Of a DNA stretch of 31,788 nt, positions 8,449 to 17,021 are shown one piece after another. Made by a program: the position numbers and the translations under genes. Origin of the DNA: MGR-bin208 sp043780275 (GTDB lineage Bacteria; Bacteroidota; Bacteroidia; Chitinophagales; Chitinophagaceae); NCBI GenBank assembly GCA_043780275.1, contig JAYWCV010000302.1, forward strand, positions 1 to 31,788, in the 5' to 3' direction. The notes under the pieces were generated by a model. It had not been told where the DNA came from and ran no database searches. It saw nothing but the letters and a program-made list of their open reading frames with translations. The stretch's first letter is position 1; every line of letters starts with the position of its first letter.

Positions 8449-9591
8449 AAATAAATCGGCTGCAATTCCATCGGCTAATAATTTTCCTTCATTGGTTAAT
8501 ATCAAATGATCGTTTTCAATTTTTAATAAACGGCTATTGATATATTTTTGAGCAGACTGAAGAAAAGTTATTTTCGTTTTTTCGTCAGTCAGGTTTTCAA
8601 ATTTTTTCAAACTCAATCCTTCCATGGTTCGTAAAGAAATCATGATGAATTCATTCATGTGTTGAGTCTGAGTAAGAATTTCTTTTTCAAATGGAATCCT
8701 TCCTTCATGGATTGTTTCAATGTACATGTTGTTATTTGCAATATTCCATTGCCGGTTTTGTCCGTCGAATGAATGCGCCGATGGGCCGAACCCAAAATAT
8801 TTTTTACGCTGCCAATAAGAAGAATTATGACGGCTCCTGTTTCCGGGTTTGGCAAAGTTTGAAATTTCGTAATGTTCGTATCCCGCTTCTTTCAGCCAGT
8901 TCATCAGCAATACAAATTGTTCCGATTGAAGGTCAGGATCTACATCCGCTGTTTTTTTTTGTTCAATCAGTTTGTTCAATAATGTTTTGGGTTCTACCGT
9001 TAATGCATAGCAGGAAAGATGAGGGATATTGTATGCCAATGCTGTTTTTACATTTGCTTCCCACTTTTCATTGCTCAATAATGGCGTACCATAAATTAAA
9101 TCGATGCTGATATTATGGAAACCAAGTTTCTGCGAAAGTTCAATGCATTGTATTGCCTGTTCTTTATTATGTGCACGGTTCATCCATTCCAGGTCTTCCT
9201 GGTAAAAAGATTGAATACCTATACTTAATCTGTTGATGCCAGCATTCTTCCATTCCAACAATTTTTCTTCTGTAATATCATCCGGGTTGGCTTCAATCGT
9301 TATTTCTGCATCGGCACTGATGATGAATACCGATTTTAATTTATCGATGATGCTATTCAGTTCTTCCTGCTTCAATAAACTGGGCGTGCCTCCTCCAAAA
9401 TAGATTGTATCGATTGATTCAATCAAATCAAAACTATTTTCGGGTGATACGATGTTTTCTTCAGTTAGTTCAATCTCTTTTATCAATGCGCTTATCAACT
9501 CATCCTTATATCTGAGCGAGGTAGAAAAATGAAAATTGCAATAATTGCAGGCTTTTTTGCAAAAAGGAATATGAATATAAATTCCGGCCAA
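8440..9591 (-). CDS. hemW: HemW, radical-SAM haem chaperone (coproporphyrinogen III oxidase-like)
   Basis: The 383-residue radical-SAM protein opens with MAGIYIHIPF. It has the 4Fe-4S/SAM cysteines C11, C15 and C18 in CX3CX2C spacing. The extra cysteine that marks true oxygen-independent coproporphyrinogen oxidase (HemN, CX2CXC) is missing, which points to HemW. Further motifs are YFGGGTPSLL, RLSIGIQSF and YEISNFAKPGNRSRHNSSYWQ, then a HemW C-terminal domain. HemW binds haem and is thought to deliver it to target proteins. The start codon is TTG: the conserved N-terminus begins exactly there, an in-frame stop lies just upstream, and no ATG is available. The TTG forms the last three bases of a TAATTTTG box. 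Confidence 0.94.
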   Translation of the reverse strand: MAGIYIHIPFCKKACNYCNFHFSTSLRYKDELISALIKEIELTEENIVSPENSFDLIESIDTIYFGGGTPSLLKQEELNSIIDKLKSVFIISADAEITIEANPDDITEEKLLEWKNAGINRLSIGIQSFYQEDLEWMNRAHNKEQAIQCIELSQKLGFHNISIDLIYGTPLLSNEKWEANVKTALAYNIPHLSCYALTVEPKTLLNKLIEQKKTADVDPDLQSEQFVLLMNWLKEAGYEHYEISNFAKPGNRSRHNSSYWQRKKYFGFGPSAHSFDGQNRQWNIANNNMYIETIHEGRIPFEKEILTQTQHMNEFIMISLRTMEGLSLKKFENLTDEKTKITFLQSAQKYINSRLLKIENDHLILTNEGKLLADGIAADLFLD

Positions 9592-9648
9592 AATTATTAT
9601 ACGGGTTTAAATGAATAATTTTATTTTAAATAATACCGGCAAACCGGC

Positions 9649-11457
9649 ATGGCAAATTTACATAAGCTTATATCGTTCATACTATTTCATTTTATTTTTG
9701 GGTTGATGACATTACAAGTAATGGCACAAGGCAATTATCGGTTGCTTATACATTCGGTTGACAGAGACTCCAGTTTTATAAAAAAAGAACTAGGTATAGA
9801 AACTAATTTTTCTTCACGGATTTTATGTGTTGAATATGTAAATAAACTGCAAACTTTAATACAAACAAAAGGCTATGCAACGGCTTCCATTGATAAAGTT
9901 TATTACGATAGCAATTTTGCAAATGTTGAAATTTATATCGGGAAAAAATATACCTGGACTTCTTTACAAACTTCTCTCAACGATGAACCTTTATTGCTTT
10001 CGGTAGGTTGGAGACCATCCGTTTTTGACGGTAAGCTTATAGATTTTAAGCAGGTTCATTTAATTCAGGAAAAAATAATTAACAACCTGGAAAACAAAGG
10101 GCATCCTTTTGCAAAAGTGTTTTTGGATAGTATCATCCTGCATGACGAATCGGTTTCTGCACGGTTACAGATTCAAGAAGGGCCCATTTATAAAATTGAT
10201 AGCATCCGCATTTACGGCAATCTTAAATTGTCTAATCTTTATCTGCAACACTACCTGGATATACACAACGGAAGCATTTATAACAAAGAAAATTTGCTCA
10301 AGGTCAGCAAAAAAATAAGCGAACTTAGTTTTGTTGAAGAAGAAAGACCATCAAACATTTCCATGTTAGGTACAGGCTCTGTTTTGAATCTATACTTGAA
10401 ACAAAAGCGAAGCAGCCAGGTAAATGTATTATTGGGGTTTTTACCCAATAACGATCAGTTAACAACGAAAAAATTACTGGTAACAGGAGAAGCCAATATT
10501 CATTTGCGAAATTCGCTGGGCAACGGGGAGTCGATTGGATTAAACTGGCAACAAATCCAGGTTCATTCTCCCCGGTTAAATATTTATTACCGGCAACCGT
10601 ATATTTTCCAGTCAAAATTTGGTGTCGATTTTAATTTCGACATGTTTCGGAAAGACACGACTTTTCTGAATGTGAATCTTCAATTGGGAACACAGTATAT
10701 ATTGTCTGCCAATAAATCGGGCAAGATTTTCTTTCAACGATTTCAGACCATTGTAAATGGAATTGATAAAGAATTCATTATTAAAAACCTTCAATTACCG
10801 GTACAGGCAGATATAACCTCATCCAGTATTGGTTTGGAATATGAATTTAGTAATACCAATCACCGGTTAAATCCAAGATCTGGAAATTTATTGGGAATTA
10901 ATTTTTTGGCAGGAACAAAAAATATCAAAAAAAATAATGAGGTCCTAGACCTGAAAGACCCACTTGACCCATTATTTAATTTTGATAAGCTGTATGAAAA
11001 TGTAAAATTGAAGACCTATTTATTTAAAATAAAGGCAAATGCATCCCGTTTTTTCCCGATTGGAAAATGGAGTACAATAAAAACGTCGTTGAACCTGGCT
11101 GTTTTTGAAAGTGGCAATATTTTCAGAAATGAATTATTCCAAATTGGTGGCTATAAGCTATTGCGGGGTTTTGATGAAGAAAGTCAATACCTGTCTCAAT
11201 ATGCCCTGGCATCGGCCGAATATCGTTATCTGGTAGGAGCGAATTCTTTCTTTTTCGTTTTTGCAGATGGAGGATGGGGACGCAATAATAGCCAGAACGC
11301 AAGGGTCAATTATAATTACATCAGTTCAGGCTTGGGTTTGGCACTAGAAACAAAGGCTGGCATCTTTAACCTTGCATGGGCGGTGGGTAGCAGGAATGAC
11401 ACGCCATTCAACCTCAGGCAATCCAAAATTCATTTCGGGTTGGTAAATTATTTCTGA
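9649..11457 (+). CDS. Omp85-superfamily (BamA/TamA-like) outer-membrane protein with POTRA domains
   Basis: The 602-residue protein has a signal peptide (MANLHKLISF..LQVMA, then Q). About 230 residues of POTRA-like repeats follow; their typical pieces are NLENKGHPFAKVFLDSI, LQIQEGPIYKIDSIRIYGN and YNKENLLKVSKKIS. A C-terminal 16-strand-type barrel of the bacterial surface antigen family follows, containing YKLLRGFDEESQY (the RGF lid-lock motif) and ending in a strand with terminal Phe (IHFGLVNYF). The family inserts or exports proteins at the outer membrane. The essential BamA usually has five POTRA domains and about 800 residues, so this shorter protein is more likely an accessory TamA-like or patatin-type partner. 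It starts divergently from hemW and has no obvious operon partner. Confidence 0.88.
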   Translation: MANLHKLISFILFHFIFGLMTLQVMAQGNYRLLIHSVDRDSSFIKKELGIETNFSSRILCVEYVNKLQTLIQTKGYATASIDKVYYDSNFANVEIYIGKKYTWTSLQTSLNDEPLLLSVGWRPSVFDGKLIDFKQVHLIQEKIINNLENKGHPFAKVFLDSIILHDESVSARLQIQEGPIYKIDSIRIYGNLKLSNLYLQHYLDIHNGSIYNKENLLKVSKKISELSFVEEERPSNISMLGTGSVLNLYLKQKRSSQVNVLLGFLPNNDQLTTKKLLVTGEANIHLRNSLGNGESIGLNWQQIQVHSPRLNIYYRQPYIFQSKFGVDFNFDMFRKDTTFLNVNLQLGTQYILSANKSGKIFFQRFQTIVNGIDKEFIIKNLQLPVQADITSSSIGLEYEFSNTNHRLNPRSGNLLGINFLAGTKNIKKNNEVLDLKDPLDPLFNFDKLYENVKLKTYLFKIKANASRFFPIGKWSTIKTSLNLAVFESGNIFRNELFQIGGYKLLRGFDEESQYLSQYALASAEYRYLVGANSFFFVFADGGWGRNNSQNARVNYNYISSGLGLALETKAGIFNLAWAVGSRNDTPFNLRQSKIHFGLVNYF

Positions 11458-11498
11458 TGTTTTTTTCAAATCTTTTCATTTTACTATACTTGCTTCTA

Positions 11499-11506
11499 TA
11501 CTTTTG
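11499..11506 (+). promoter_or_regulatory. -7 box TACTTTTG for the DUF4271 gene
   Basis: Exact TAnnTTTG match 15 bases before the ATG at 11522. The expected leader is about 10 bases. No convincing -33 TTTG is visible. Confidence 0.45.
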
Positions 11507-11521
11507 CAGCCATATATAAAT

Positions 11522-12487
11522 ATGTTCAAACGTCTGCTGATATTTTTTCTTTATCACCTAGCTCTGCTAAACTTTGTTCAATCGCAAAGCAATTTGGATA
11601 GTACTATTATTTCAAATGCTGACTCAGTAGTGGTCGAGGATTCTGTTATAAAAATTATTGATCCTTTTGTTCTTGCTTATTTCAATGATTCTATCAATAG
11701 AAAAGTTAATAGAAATAAGGCCTGGAATTTTGATAATGACCAGCGGTTTTTAAGGCAATGGTTTCAACATGTATACAAACAGCATCCTTATTATAATTTC
11801 AAAAAGCCAATTGCTAAAAGAAGCGCAGATCTAAAAGTATTTCATGGAAAAGAGATTTTGTTCTATGTTTTAACCGGGCTCATCCTTTTTTTCGCCATTT
11901 TTAAACAGGTTTTTGCAAAATACATGAAAGATCTTTTCAGATTGTTTTTCAGAACAACTTTAAAATACAACCAGATCAGTGAGCTTTTATTACAAAATCC
12001 ACTTCCGTCTTTATTGATGAACCTGTTTTTTGTGCTGTCGGCTTCATTTTATATAACTGTGATCTTGTTTTATTTAAAACAATCGCCAGTTGATAATTTC
12101 TGGCAATTATTATTATATGCCACAATGTTAGTAAGCTTCATATATATTGGGAAATACATTCTTTTAAAGATTTCTGGTTGGTTATTCAATTTTTCAACAG
12201 CTACCGATTCGTATATCTTCATCGTATTCATAGTCAACAAGGTTATTTCCATTTATTTATTACCTTTTATTGTCATTATTAGTTTTTCTGTTGGCCAGGT
12301 ACAGCAATTTGCTTTTACATTATCATGGATTGGCTTATTTGGATTACTAGGTTACCGGTTTATCTTGTCTTATGGTTCGATGCGTAACATAGTAAAAATC
12401 AATCCATTCCATTTCTTTTTGTATCTTAGTGCATTCGAAATTGCACCATTATTAATGCTTTACAAGTTGGTGTTGATCTATTTATAA
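11522..12487 (+). CDS. DUF4271 family multi-pass membrane protein
   Basis: The 321-residue protein has an N-terminal signal-like segment (MFKRLLIFFLYHLALLNFVQS). About 90 polar periplasmic residues follow, with a conserved-looking WQ/WFQHVY region. Then come roughly six transmembrane helices (for example ILFYVLTGLILFFAIFK, SLLMNLFFVLSASFYITVILFYL and FFLYLSAFEIAPLLMLYKLVLIYL). The pattern and the position immediately before hemD match the Bacteroidota DUF4271 family, whose function is unknown. The frame could be extended six codons to a TTG at 11504, but that TTG lies inside the promoter box, so ATG 11522 is preferred. The gene is 39 bases from hemD, which has its own -7 box. Confidence 0.85.
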   Translation: MFKRLLIFFLYHLALLNFVQSQSNLDSTIISNADSVVVEDSVIKIIDPFVLAYFNDSINRKVNRNKAWNFDNDQRFLRQWFQHVYKQHPYYNFKKPIAKRSADLKVFHGKEILFYVLTGLILFFAIFKQVFAKYMKDLFRLFFRTTLKYNQISELLLQNPLPSLLMNLFFVLSASFYITVILFYLKQSPVDNFWQLLLYATMLVSFIYIGKYILLKISGWLFNFSTATDSYIFIVFIVNKVISIYLLPFIVIISFSVGQVQQFAFTLSWIGLFGLLGYRFILSYGSMRNIVKINPFHFFLYLSAFEIAPLLMLYKLVLIYL

Positions 12488-12499
12488 AGAAAGAAAGTA

Positions 12500-12507
12500 T
12501 AATTTTG
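12500..12507 (+). promoter_or_regulatory. -7 box TAATTTTG for hemD
   Basis: Exact TAnnTTTG match in the 39-base gap before hemD, 19 bases upstream of ATG 12527. A TTG about 24 bases further upstream is a weak -33. hemD could thus be transcribed separately from DUF4271. Confidence 0.45.
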
Positions 12508-12526
12508 CAAAACTATTCCGTGAAAT

Positions 12527-13324
12527 ATGGAGAAAAACTTGGTTAATCTGACTGAAAAAGCAAAGGCTATAAAGAAAATACTTATTACCCAGCCAAGACC
12601 TGAAAGTGATAAATCACCATACTTTGAGTTATCTCGAAAATATAATGTTGAGCTCGATTTTCATTCTCTTATTCAGTTAGAGCCTATTTCTGGAAAAGAT
12701 TTTCGTAAACAAAAAATTGATATTTCCGGGTTCACCGCTGTAATCTTTACCAGCCGCAATGCGATAGATCATTTTTTCAGAACCTGTGAGGAATTGCGAT
12801 TGAATATTTCTCAGGACACAAAATATTTCTGCATTACCGAGTCAATTGCACTGTATCTACAAAAATTTATTCTTTACAGAAAACGCAAGGTTTTTTACGG
12901 AGCTGATGGTAGCAATAAAAGTTTCCTGGATGTTGTTACCAAACACAGGGAAAATGAAAGCTTTATTTACGTTTGTTCAGAAAATCAACAGGATAATGAT
13001 ATTTGTAGTTGGTTGAAGTTCCACAAATGCGAATATGCCCTGGCTTTTATGTATCGTACAAAAAGCAATGACCTGAAAGAAATTCTGACCAATACAAATT
13101 ATGATGTGATTTGTTTCTTTACACCAAGTGGTGTAAAGAGTTTATTCGATAATGTACCTAAGTATAAGCAAAATGGCACCATCATTGGTGCATTTGGAAC
13201 GAATACTTTAAAGGCAGTAGAAAGCGCAGGATTACGGTTAGATATTATTGCTCCTCAACCATTGGCTCCATCCATGATAACTGCATTGGACCATTTCCTT
13301 ATTTTAAGAAATAAAAAGAAATAA
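12527..13324 (+). CDS. hemD: Uroporphyrinogen-III synthase
   Basis: The 265-residue cytoplasmic protein has the weakly conserved but recognisable HemD layout of two similar alpha/beta domains. It opens with KKILITQPRPESDKSPYFEL, continues with FTAVIFTSRNAIDHFF, and has YDVICFFTPSGVKSLFDNVP in the second domain. GTIIGAFGTNTLKAVESAGL follows near the C-terminus. The enzyme closes hydroxymethylbilane into uroporphyrinogen III with inversion of ring D, the committed step toward haem and sirohaem. About 15 charged residues precede the first strand. HemD is poorly conserved, so the assignment rests on these motifs and on the neighbouring DUF4271 gene, a pairing known in Bacteroidota. A terminator follows directly. 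Confidence 0.9.
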   Translation: MEKNLVNLTEKAKAIKKILITQPRPESDKSPYFELSRKYNVELDFHSLIQLEPISGKDFRKQKIDISGFTAVIFTSRNAIDHFFRTCEELRLNISQDTKYFCITESIALYLQKFILYRKRKVFYGADGSNKSFLDVVTKHRENESFIYVCSENQQDNDICSWLKFHKCEYALAFMYRTKSNDLKEILTNTNYDVICFFTPSGVKSLFDNVPKYKQNGTIIGAFGTNTLKAVESAGLRLDIIAPQPLAPSMITALDHFLILRNKKK

Positions 13325-13342
13325 ATAAATACTTTATACATC

Positions 13343-13372
13343 AAAAAGGCATTCATCAAGAGTGCCTTTTTT
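13343..13372 (+). terminator. Rho-independent terminator after hemD
   Basis: Stem AAAAAGGCA (13343-13351) / TGCCTTTTT (13363-13371) with an 11-base loop. The T-run is part of the right arm. The A-rich left arm could let it work in both directions, but only hemD ends here. Confidence 0.8.
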
Positions 13373-13383
13373 GTTTGCACAGG

Positions 13384-13417
13384 ATATTGAACGAACTTTA
13401 AAAACCTGATTCAATAT
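13384..13417. repeat. 8-bp inverted repeat upstream of the DUF255 gene
   Basis: ATATTGAA (13384-13391) and TTCAATAT (13410-13417) are separated by 18 bases and end 13 bases before the ATG at 13431. It could be an operator or a leader hairpin. In AT-rich DNA a chance match is also plausible. Confidence 0.25.
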
Positions 13418-13430
13418 TTAAATAAAAGAA

Positions 13431-15491
13431 ATGAACAGACTGGCTAATGAAACAAGTCCATATTTATTGCAGCATGCAAACAATCCGGTAGATTGGTTTT
13501 CTTGGGGAGATGAAGCATTGCAAAAAGCAAAGACGGAGAATAAACCCATTTTGGTAAGTATTGGTTATTCATCCTGTCATTGGTGTCATGTTATGGAAAA
13601 AGAAAGTTTTGAAGATGACTCCACTGCACAGATCATGAATGACCATTTTATCAATATTAAAATAGACAGAGAAGAAAGGCCGGATCTGGATCATATTTAT
13701 ATGGATGCGGTTCAGGCGATGGCAGGTAATGGGGGATGGCCTTTAAATGTGTTTTTAACTCCCAGTGGAAAACCTTTTTATGGTGGTACTTATTTTCCGC
13801 CTCAACGGGCATTCAACCGGCCTTCATGGAAAGAAGTGCTGTTAAATGTATCAGAGATATTTACTGACAGGCGGGACGAAGTGGAGACTCAGGCCGATAC
13901 GTTGATAAAACATATTGAAAAATCCAATTCATTTGGTAAGGCTAAATCCAGTTTTACAGATAACAACATCCTTTTCAGCCAGGACTCATTGGATATTATT
14001 TTCCAAAATATTATGAAACAGGCTGACACGGAATGGGGAGGATTTGGGAAGGCTCCTAAATTTCCTCAAACAATTACAATACAATACCTGCTCAGGTATT
14101 ATCATTTCACTAAAAATGAAGAAGCATTGAAACAGGCTGTTCTTAGTCTCGATAAAATGATTCAGGGAGGAATTTATGATCATCTGCAAGGCGGCTTTGC
14201 CCGATATTCAACCGATACGGAATGGCTGGCACCTCATTTCGAAAAAATGTTGTACGATAATGCCTTGTTGATTTCGGTTTTAAGCGAAGCTTACCAACTA
14301 ACTAAAAAAAGATCTTATAAGGAAGTGATATTACAAACCATTGATTTTGTAAAAACCGAATTAATGCATCCCGATTTTGGATTTTATTCGGCTATGGATG
14401 CCGATAGTGAAGGCGAAGAAGGAACATATTATGTATGGTCTTATAAAGAAGTACTGGAAGTGCTTGGAGAAAATTCAGCGTTATTTTGTAAATTCTTTGA
14501 TATATCAGCTAATGGAAATTGGGAAGGGAAAAATATATTGAGGATCAAAACGCCAATGGCTGTATTTGCAGAACAAGTGTCTATGCCTTTGGAAGAACTG
14601 GAAGAAATATTAAGCAATGGAAAAAAAGCATTGTTGAAAAAAAGAAATAAAAGGATAAAACCATTATTGGATGACAAAGTGATTCTTAGCTGGAATGCTT
14701 TGATGAATACGGCTCTATCAAAAGCTTATGCAGCCTTAAGCGATGACCGGATTTTGGATTTGGCAGTAAAGAATATGAATTTTATAGTAAAAAACTTAAT
14801 AAATCCGGATACTAACGGATTATGTCACACATGGAAAAATAAAAAGGCAAAACACCCGGCATTCCTGGATGACTTTGCTTTTTTGATTCAGGCATTAATT
14901 TACCTTGGTCAGTCTTCAGCTGATATAAAATGGATTGATATGGCTGCTGAGTTTAGCCATATCGTAATAAAGGAGTTCAGTGACGAAGAGGCTGCATTTT
15001 TTTATTACACGAATAAAGAGCAGGAGGATGTTATTGTGAGAAAAAAAGAGGTTTATGATGGTGCGCAGCCTTCCGCAAATGCTGTAATGGCAGAAAATCT
15101 TTTTCGGTTGTCTATCCTGTTGAATGATCATTCCTTTAAATCTCAATCAGAACAATCTGTATTGTCTCTTTCAACAGCCATCTTACAATATCCGGCTTCT
15201 TTTAGTAAATGGGCTTGTTTGCTGATGGATATGGTTTATGGTTTAAATGAAATTGCTGTAGTAGGTAAATTGCATGTTGTTTATTTAAAAGAGCTTTTAG
15301 CATTATACATTCCTAATAAATTGTGTATGGCATCCCAATTTTCCAATAAGGATTACCCTTTGATAGCCGAAAAAAATGTTAACAAAGAGCAAACTTTTAT
15401 TTTTTTATGCAAAAACTACTCCTGTCAAAAGCCGGTAAAAAGCATAATTGAACTACAAGAGCAGTTAAGTTCTGTAAAATCAATTAACTAA
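13431..15491 (+). CDS. DUF255 thioredoxin-domain protein (YyaL / spermatogenesis-associated protein 20 family)
   Basis: The 686 residues match the full length of the family. The N-terminal thioredoxin-like DUF255 domain starts LANETSPYLLQHANNPVDW. It carries the CHWCHVM motif with C49 and C52 as a possible redox pair, followed by NIKIDREERPDLDHIYM and GGWPLNVFLTPSGKPFYGGTYFPP. The remaining two thirds resemble an (alpha/alpha)6 barrel as in N-acylglucosamine 2-epimerase/glycosidase folds (GGFARYSTDTEWLAPHFEKMLYDNA, DADSEGEEGTYYVW, YDGAQPSANAVMAENL). The protein lacks a signal peptide, so it should be cytoplasmic. The biochemical role is unknown. It stands alone between the hemD terminator and the gld promoter. 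Confidence 0.93.
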   Translation: MNRLANETSPYLLQHANNPVDWFSWGDEALQKAKTENKPILVSIGYSSCHWCHVMEKESFEDDSTAQIMNDHFINIKIDREERPDLDHIYMDAVQAMAGNGGWPLNVFLTPSGKPFYGGTYFPPQRAFNRPSWKEVLLNVSEIFTDRRDEVETQADTLIKHIEKSNSFGKAKSSFTDNNILFSQDSLDIIFQNIMKQADTEWGGFGKAPKFPQTITIQYLLRYYHFTKNEEALKQAVLSLDKMIQGGIYDHLQGGFARYSTDTEWLAPHFEKMLYDNALLISVLSEAYQLTKKRSYKEVILQTIDFVKTELMHPDFGFYSAMDADSEGEEGTYYVWSYKEVLEVLGENSALFCKFFDISANGNWEGKNILRIKTPMAVFAEQVSMPLEELEEILSNGKKALLKKRNKRIKPLLDDKVILSWNALMNTALSKAYAALSDDRILDLAVKNMNFIVKNLINPDTNGLCHTWKNKKAKHPAFLDDFAFLIQALIYLGQSSADIKWIDMAAEFSHIVIKEFSDEEAAFFYYTNKEQEDVIVRKKEVYDGAQPSANAVMAENLFRLSILLNDHSFKSQSEQSVLSLSTAILQYPASFSKWACLLMDMVYGLNEIAVVGKLHVVYLKELLALYIPNKLCMASQFSNKDYPLIAEKNVNKEQTFIFLCKNYSCQKPVKSIIELQEQLSSVKSIN

Positions 15492-15589
15492 AGCCAAAAC
15501 TGATACAATAATCATGTTTTATTTCCGTTTAAGTATTTGTCGCATATTCAAACATCATGAGAATCAGTAAAATAAATAGAAAGCTGGCG

Positions 15590-15618
15590 TTTGAGATTCG
15601 ATCAAAACATTATATTTG
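15590..15618 (+). promoter_or_regulatory. Promoter of the gldKLMN operon
   Basis: TTTG at 15590-15593 is followed by 17 bases and then TATATTTG at 15611-15618. This fits the Bacteroidota housekeeping consensus (TTG, 17-23 bases, TAnnTTTG). The ATG of gldK lies 18 bases after the box, so the leader should be about 14 bases. It is the best two-part promoter in the window. Confidence 0.7.
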
Positions 15619-15636
15619 CCCTTTACCACAAAGCAT

Positions 15637-16944
15637 ATGAAGTTTAAAAATTTAATCTACAGTTTATTAGCAGTAGTTGTTATCTCAACTTTAACTAGCT
15701 GTGGAATTATCGGAAAAAAGAATAAAACGGTTGGCTTGCCAAACGATGGTCAATTGTATGGCATCGCTCCCGGTTCAAAGTATGTGTTACCAAAGCCGAT
15801 TGGCATGGTATTTATTCCACAGGGAACTTTTCATATGGGACCAAGTGATGAGGATCCTGCATTTGCATTTAGTGCAAGAAACAGAGCCATTTCTATAAAC
15901 GGATTCTGGATGGATGCAACAGAGATTACCAACAACGAATATCGCCAATTTGTGTACTGGGTTCGTGACTCGGTTGTAGCAAAACGGTTAGGTTTTGTAA
16001 AAGCCGGCAAGGATGGTAATGAATATGTTGATTGGGTAAAAATGAGGTCTCAAAAATGGGGAGATCCTAAGTTTATCGAACAGTTAGGACAAACAGATCT
16101 GATTCTTTCACCAGAAGAAAGACTGGCTGGGAAAAAAGAATTTGACCCTTCAAAAGTAGTATACCACTCCGAGGTTTTTGATTTAAAAGAAGCAGCAAAA
16201 AGAGAAAATGCTACAAAAAACAGATCTCAGTTTATTGTAAAAAAAGACATAAAAATATACCCGGATACATTGGCTTGGATTCGTGACTTCGCATATTCAT
16301 ATAATGAGCCAATGACTAAACGATATTTCTCTCACCCGGCTTTTGGAAATTATCCGGTAGTGGGTGTTTCCTGGCATCAGGCAACTGCATTTGCTGAATG
16401 GAGATCTCATTATTTAAATGCATACCTGGATTCTAAAAACAGGGCACCTGAATCTGATTTTATGTTACCAACCGAAGCACAATGGGAATATGCTGCCCGT
16501 GGAGGTCGTTCACAATCCATGTTTCCCTGGGGTAATTATTATTTAAGAAATAAAAAAGGTTGTTTACTTGCCAACTTTAAACCGGGACGTGGTAACTATC
16601 CGGAGGATGGTGGATTTTACACAGTAAGAGCCGATGCATACTGGCCAAATGATTTTGGATTGTACTGTATGTCGGGAAATGTAGCCGAATGGACATCTTC
16701 TATATATTATGAAGGCTCGAATAATTTTCAGCATGATATGAACCCAGATGTAAGATGGAATGCAAAAGATTCAGATCCTCCAAGAATGAAAAGAAAAGTA
16801 ATTCGGGGTGGAAGCTGGAAAGATATAGGGTACTATTTACAAGTTGGAACAAGAGCATATGAATACCAGGATACCACTAAATCTTATATCGGATTTCGTA
16901 CAGTAATTGATTTGCCGGCTGCACCTGTAAAAGGAAGCAGATAA
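15637..16944 (+). CDS. gldK: GldK, gliding motility / type IX secretion lipoprotein
   Basis: The 435-residue protein has a lipoprotein signal ending in LTSC (lipid-modified Cys22). It then has a formylglycine-generating-enzyme/sulfatase-modifying-factor fold: MVFIPQGTFHMGPSDEDPA, FWMDATEITNNEYRQFV, PVVGVSWHQATAFAEW, MLPTEAQWEYAARGG, SGNVAEWTSS, KVIRGGSWKD and YIGFRTVI. In GldK/PorK this fold is structural, not enzymatic. GldK and GldN form the periplasmic ring-like structure tied to the outer membrane in the type IX secretion system. The frame extends seven codons upstream to a TTG at 15616, but that TTG lies in the promoter box, so ATG 15637 is preferred. It is the first gene of gldKLMN. Confidence 0.96.
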   Translation: MKFKNLIYSLLAVVVISTLTSCGIIGKKNKTVGLPNDGQLYGIAPGSKYVLPKPIGMVFIPQGTFHMGPSDEDPAFAFSARNRAISINGFWMDATEITNNEYRQFVYWVRDSVVAKRLGFVKAGKDGNEYVDWVKMRSQKWGDPKFIEQLGQTDLILSPEERLAGKKEFDPSKVVYHSEVFDLKEAAKRENATKNRSQFIVKKDIKIYPDTLAWIRDFAYSYNEPMTKRYFSHPAFGNYPVVGVSWHQATAFAEWRSHYLNAYLDSKNRAPESDFMLPTEAQWEYAARGGRSQSMFPWGNYYLRNKKGCLLANFKPGRGNYPEDGGFYTVRADAYWPNDFGLYCMSGNVAEWTSSIYYEGSNNFQHDMNPDVRWNAKDSDPPRMKRKVIRGGSWKDIGYYLQVGTRAYEYQDTTKSYIGFRTVIDLPAAPVKGSR

Positions 16945-17021
16945 AACTAACCTGGTATTAGTATCCGTTGAATTATTTATTAAATCAAATATCTATTTTA
17001 TAACAAAAAAAAGGACCAATC

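Noticed and set aside
8691..9110. 139-codon frame on the plus strand inside hemW
   Set aside because: It lies fully opposite a strongly conserved radical-SAM gene, has no recognisable motif and an odd amino-acid mix, so it is a shadow frame.
8440..9591. HemN (oxygen-independent coproporphyrinogen oxidase)
   Set aside because: The cluster is CX3CX2C without the additional CXC cysteine of HemN, and the N-terminus is that of HemW.
9636..9647. CCGG-CAAA-CCGG just before the Omp85-like ATG
   Set aside because: It can form only a 4-bp stem, too weak to call a regulatory hairpin.
15500..15569. ACTGAT / ATCAGT inverted pair upstream of gldK
   Set aside because: Six-base arms with a 58-base spacer in AT-rich DNA are expected by chance.
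15637..16944. GldK as a formylglycine-generating enzyme
   Set aside because: The fold motif is present, but the gene opens gldKLMN, carries a lipobox and matches GldK, so it is a structural protein.
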